Positions 61,882-64,000 of a DNA stretch of 64,000 nucleotides are shown one piece after another. Position numbers and translations under genes: made by a program. The stretch is from NCBI RefSeq assembly GCF_009602435.1, contig NZ_VZDQ01000028.1, forward strand, positions 106,534-170,533, given 5' to 3'. This stretch comes from Sediminibacillus terrae (GTDB lineage: Bacteria > Bacillota > Bacilli > Bacillales > Amphibacillaceae). Numbering within the stretch: position 1 is the first letter of the stretch; each line of letters starts with the position of its first letter. Under the pieces are notes generated by a model. The model searched no databases. It saw nothing but the letters and a program-made list of their open reading frames with translations, and was not told where the DNA came from.

Positions 61882-62947
61882 CTAGCTTTTCAATAGCTCC
61901 TCCAATTAGTTCTAGATAGTCGTCAATGGTATAAGCAATCGAAAGCGGATTTGGATTCCCAGATGCCGCTAGAGGTGTATTGTTTCCAATGAATACAACA
62001 GAACCTCTTTCAATGGCCGGGATTTTTCCGAGCAGAGGATCTTCTTTCACTGCCTGGTATAAGCTTTCATCACCATAGCCGATCAATATATCCGCATCGT
62101 TAAGGACATCGGCATTCTCGGCGCTTAGGGTCAGGGAAAAGCTGTTTGGATCCGTGATTTCATCCGTTACACTTTCCGGATATTCCATTCCTAGCTCGGT
62201 CAAGAATGCTCCTCGAGGATCTTCAGGTGTATAAACATAAATTTTCGATAAATCATCGGCAGAGAAGTTGGCAAAAACAACTTTTTTCCCTTTCATCTCA
62301 GGGTAATCGCTTGCTTTTTCCTTGATCAGGTTCTCGGTGTCTTTTATAAGTTGTTCCCCCTCTTGTTTCATTCCCATGCCTGCTGCATCCAATCTGACTT
62401 GCTCCCGCCAAGTGGTCAGCCAAGGACCATCCTTATAGGCAACAACCGGAGCGATTTCACTGAGGATATCATAGTCTTCCTGTGTGATTCCGGAATAACC
62501 GGCTAAAATGACATCCGGATTTGTATCTGAAATCGCCTCGAAATCAAGACCATCTGTATCCTGGAAAATATTCGGATCTTCTGCTCCGAGTTCTTCCAGT
62601 TTTTCAGCTGTCCAAGGCAACATCCCGCTGCCATCCTGGACCCCGTAATTTGCTGCCGAGAAACCGACAGGTACTACTCCAAGGGCAAGTGCAACATCGT
62701 GATTCGCCCATTGAACGGTCGCAACTCGTTCAGGCTTGCTCTCAATGACCGTTTCGCCAAAGGCATGCTCGATCACAATTGGATATTCGGTGTTTTCTTC
62801 ATTGGCCGAAGCGTCCTCGTTATCTTCTGATTTAGAGGCAGAACTTGTTTGGCCCGCTGAGCATCCAAACAAAACCAGAATGCTAAAAGTCAAAATAACC
62901 GTGATTGCCAGTGAAAATTTCCCTTTTGTATTCATTTGTAAAACCAT
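61874..62947 (-). CDS. Ferric siderophore-binding lipoprotein (YfiY-like)
   Basis: A 357-residue binding protein with lipobox LFGC near residue 29. Fold motifs: PERVATVQWANHDVALALGVVPVGFSAANYGVQDG, DGLDFEAISDTNPDVILAGYSGITQEDYDILSEIAPVVAYKDGPW and ADILIGYGDESLYQAVKEDPLLGKIPA. The NYGVQDGSGMLPWT segment is typical of the YfiY/FecB branch (schizokinen or related siderophores). ATG 62947 follows AGAGGAAAGGA. First gene of a four-gene importer operon under a Fur box. Confidence 0.9.
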   Translation of the reverse strand: MVLQMNTKGKFSLAITVILTFSILVLFGCSAGQTSSASKSEDNEDASANEENTEYPIVIEHAFGETVIESKPERVATVQWANHDVALALGVVPVGFSAANYGVQDGSGMLPWTAEKLEELGAEDPNIFQDTDGLDFEAISDTNPDVILAGYSGITQEDYDILSEIAPVVAYKDGPWLTTWREQVRLDAAGMGMKQEGEQLIKDTENLIKEKASDYPEMKGKKVVFANFSADDLSKIYVYTPEDPRGAFLTELGMEYPESVTDEITDPNSFSLTLSAENADVLNDADILIGYGDESLYQAVKEDPLLGKIPAIERGSVVFIGNNTPLAASGNPNPLSIAYTIDDYLELIGGAIEKLDE

Positions 62948-63088
62948 TCCTTTCCTCTTTTGTTTTTATGTATCAATGACCAGCTGTCTCATCACTCCAG
63001 CATGCAGCATGTTTTTTGGCAGCCGATAAAAATGGTGGTGATTTGCAGCAGTATAGATTGAGTGGTTTTCAATTAGAGCTCTTTAATT

Positions 63089-63136
63089 GAAAATGATTCT
63101 CATTATCATGATAGAATTTCCTCCCTCGCTTGTCAA
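63089..63136 (-). promoter_or_regulatory. Promoter and Fur box of YfiY-like operon
   Basis: On the minus strand TTGACA (63136-63131), 17-bp spacer, TATCAT (63113-63108). The Fur box GATAATGAGAATCATTTTC (63107-63089) starts at the -10 and matches the 19-bp consensus closely. Confidence 0.88.
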
Positions 63137-63214
63137 CAAAAAATTCACTGAATTACTTGTAACGAAGCTCCGCCCTATCAAGCTGACCATTTGATTTTTT
63201 CGTATTAAATATAA

Positions 63215-63790
63215 ACTGCGACATAGTTTGGATGCGTCTTCCTGACTTCTTACTTTTGTTGAGTTGGAATTCGACGCTGCGAAAATACCCTGCGCTTTCC
63301 GCGGGCGGCTGGTGAGCTTCCTCGAGCTGACGCTCTGCGGGATCTCACCGAGGCCTTTCCTCCCGCGGGAGTCTCCGGGTATTTTCTTCGCTAGGAACAG
63401 CTTTCTGTTTATAAACGCGTGTACTGGACATTTTTTTATTCATCGTACTTCATGGCCCGTATCATCAAATGACATTGCTAGAAAAACAAGCGGAAAGTCC
63501 AAGAACAGGAGATAAGACGGGAACTCCAACTGTCTTTTATGAAAAGGAATACCTACTTCCTGACAAACGTTTTTAAGATGGCTTTGTTGGTTCTCAGGAA
63601 AAAGTCTACGCTTCCGCTAATCAGCATGCTCCTTAGCGCAGGGAGCATACGAAGACTCCAGCGGGAACAGCGCGAGCTGAAGATCCACTTGGTAAAGGGC
63701 TTTTCTTTACCAAGTTAGCTGAAGCCGTGCCCGCGGAAAGCGAAGGATGCTACCGAAGCGTTGGATAACCGCTATAGGTAGTGCGCAGCA
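63215..63790 (+). repeat. Long dispersed repeat, near-complete copy 2 (forward)
   Basis: About 576 bp bounded by AACTGCGA (63215) and TGCGCAG (63782-63788). Conserved blocks in order: AACGCTGC-type start with GAAAATACC; CGCGGGCGGCTGGTGAGC; GAGTCTCCGGGTATT; TTTTTTTATTCATCG; GAACTCCAACTGTC; TCTACGCTTCCGCTAATCAG; CCACTTGGTAAAG..CTTTACCAAG hairpin; GAAGCCGTGCCCGCGGAAAG; CTACCGAAGCGTTGGAT. Same order, reversed, at 42774-43438. Confidence 0.82.
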
Positions 63791-63884
63791 TCTATCAACT
63801 GCTGGGATTGAGATGAGAAGAGCGATAAGAGAAAGGACTAGAACTTATTTCGGAGTGATGAAAGGAGGAACAACACAATCAAAA

Positions 63885-64000
63885 CCACCAGTGTGAACTG
63901 GTGGTTTGCTCTGCGGCTGAAAGCCTCTGTTACCGGCCTCGGCCTGAAAGGCCCACCGAAAGGGTTTCCCGCCTGCACCACATTCACTCACTAATTCTAA
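63885..64000 (+). mobile_element. Probable IS200/IS605-type element end (cut by window)
   Basis: AACCACCAGT / ACTGGTGGTT hairpin at about 63886-63908, GGCTGAAAGCC hairpin, CGGCCTCGGCCTG and GGCCCACCGAAAGGG, then TTTCCCGCCTGCACCA. This run of small imperfect palindromes without a coding frame is what subterminal ends and guide-RNA scaffolds of IS200/IS605/TnpB elements look like. The element continues past 64000, so this rests on resemblance only. Confidence 0.4.

Overview
The window is chromosomal DNA from an endospore-forming, low-GC Gram-positive bacterium of the Bacillaceae. This rests on CotF-type spore coat proteins, an alpha/beta-type small acid-soluble spore protein, YozQ, YndM, YczE and YpgR/CvfC-like proteins, bacilliredoxin BrxA, strong GGAGG ribosome binding sites with frequent GTG/TTG starts, and the secG-est-rnr-smpB-ssrA block typical of Bacilli. 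I cannot name the genus.

Layout. 1-4 kb: the start of a proline dehydrogenase gene, two CotF-like genes, a small XRE regulator and an HD-GYP protein. 4.1-7.4 kb: a zinc uptake operon (adcA-adcC-adcB-zur) behind a promoter overlapped by a Zur box. 7.4-17 kb: mixed genes (redoxin, aeRF1-like factor, GtrA, Usp, SulP transporter, YndM, M14 peptidase), a fluoride riboswitch with two FluC/CrcB genes, an acyl-CoA dehydrogenase and YczE. 17-19.6 kb: a chemoreceptor and CheX. 20.4-24.3 kb: a yclNOPQ-like petrobactin-type iron uptake operon with a Fur box. 24.5-31 kb: redox and spore genes, a D,D-carboxypeptidase and a CwlO-like endopeptidase. 31-35 kb: an oxidoreductase, a CNNM/CBS protein and a ZIP transporter. 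35.4-40.3 kb: a persulfide/sulfur-handling operon (DsrE, rhodanese, TusA-rhodanese, rhodanese-persulfide dioxygenase, TusA, TSUP exporter, rhodanese-like membrane protein, CstR) with three CstR-type operators. 40.4-47.3 kb: ssrA, smpB, a GNAT gene, rnr, esterase and secG. 48.6-54.4 kb: the fructose PTS operon fruR-fruK-fruA followed by ptsH-ptsI. 54.7-63.1 kb: two more Fur-box siderophore uptake operons flanking rpiA. 63.1-64 kb: repeats and the edge of a probable insertion sequence.

Functionally the window is rich in metal and ion homeostasis: zinc import under Zur, three iron-siderophore importers under Fur, a ZIP transporter, a CNNM protein and fluoride export. It also carries reactive sulfur detoxification under CstR and fructose uptake under FruR. 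In several cases promoter and operator can be read directly: a TTGACA-type -35, a 16-17 bp spacer, a -10, and an operator in the spacer (Zur, CstR) or just downstream of the -10 (Fur).

The least explained structure is non-coding. There is a dispersed repeat of about 575-665 bp with short terminal inverted repeats, present as two near-complete copies in opposite orientation plus several fragments. There is a second palindromic repeat family, and five terminators that share nearly the same stem sequence. Two genes (fruR and cheX) appear to start at an ATC codon placed correctly behind a Shine-Dalgarno sequence.
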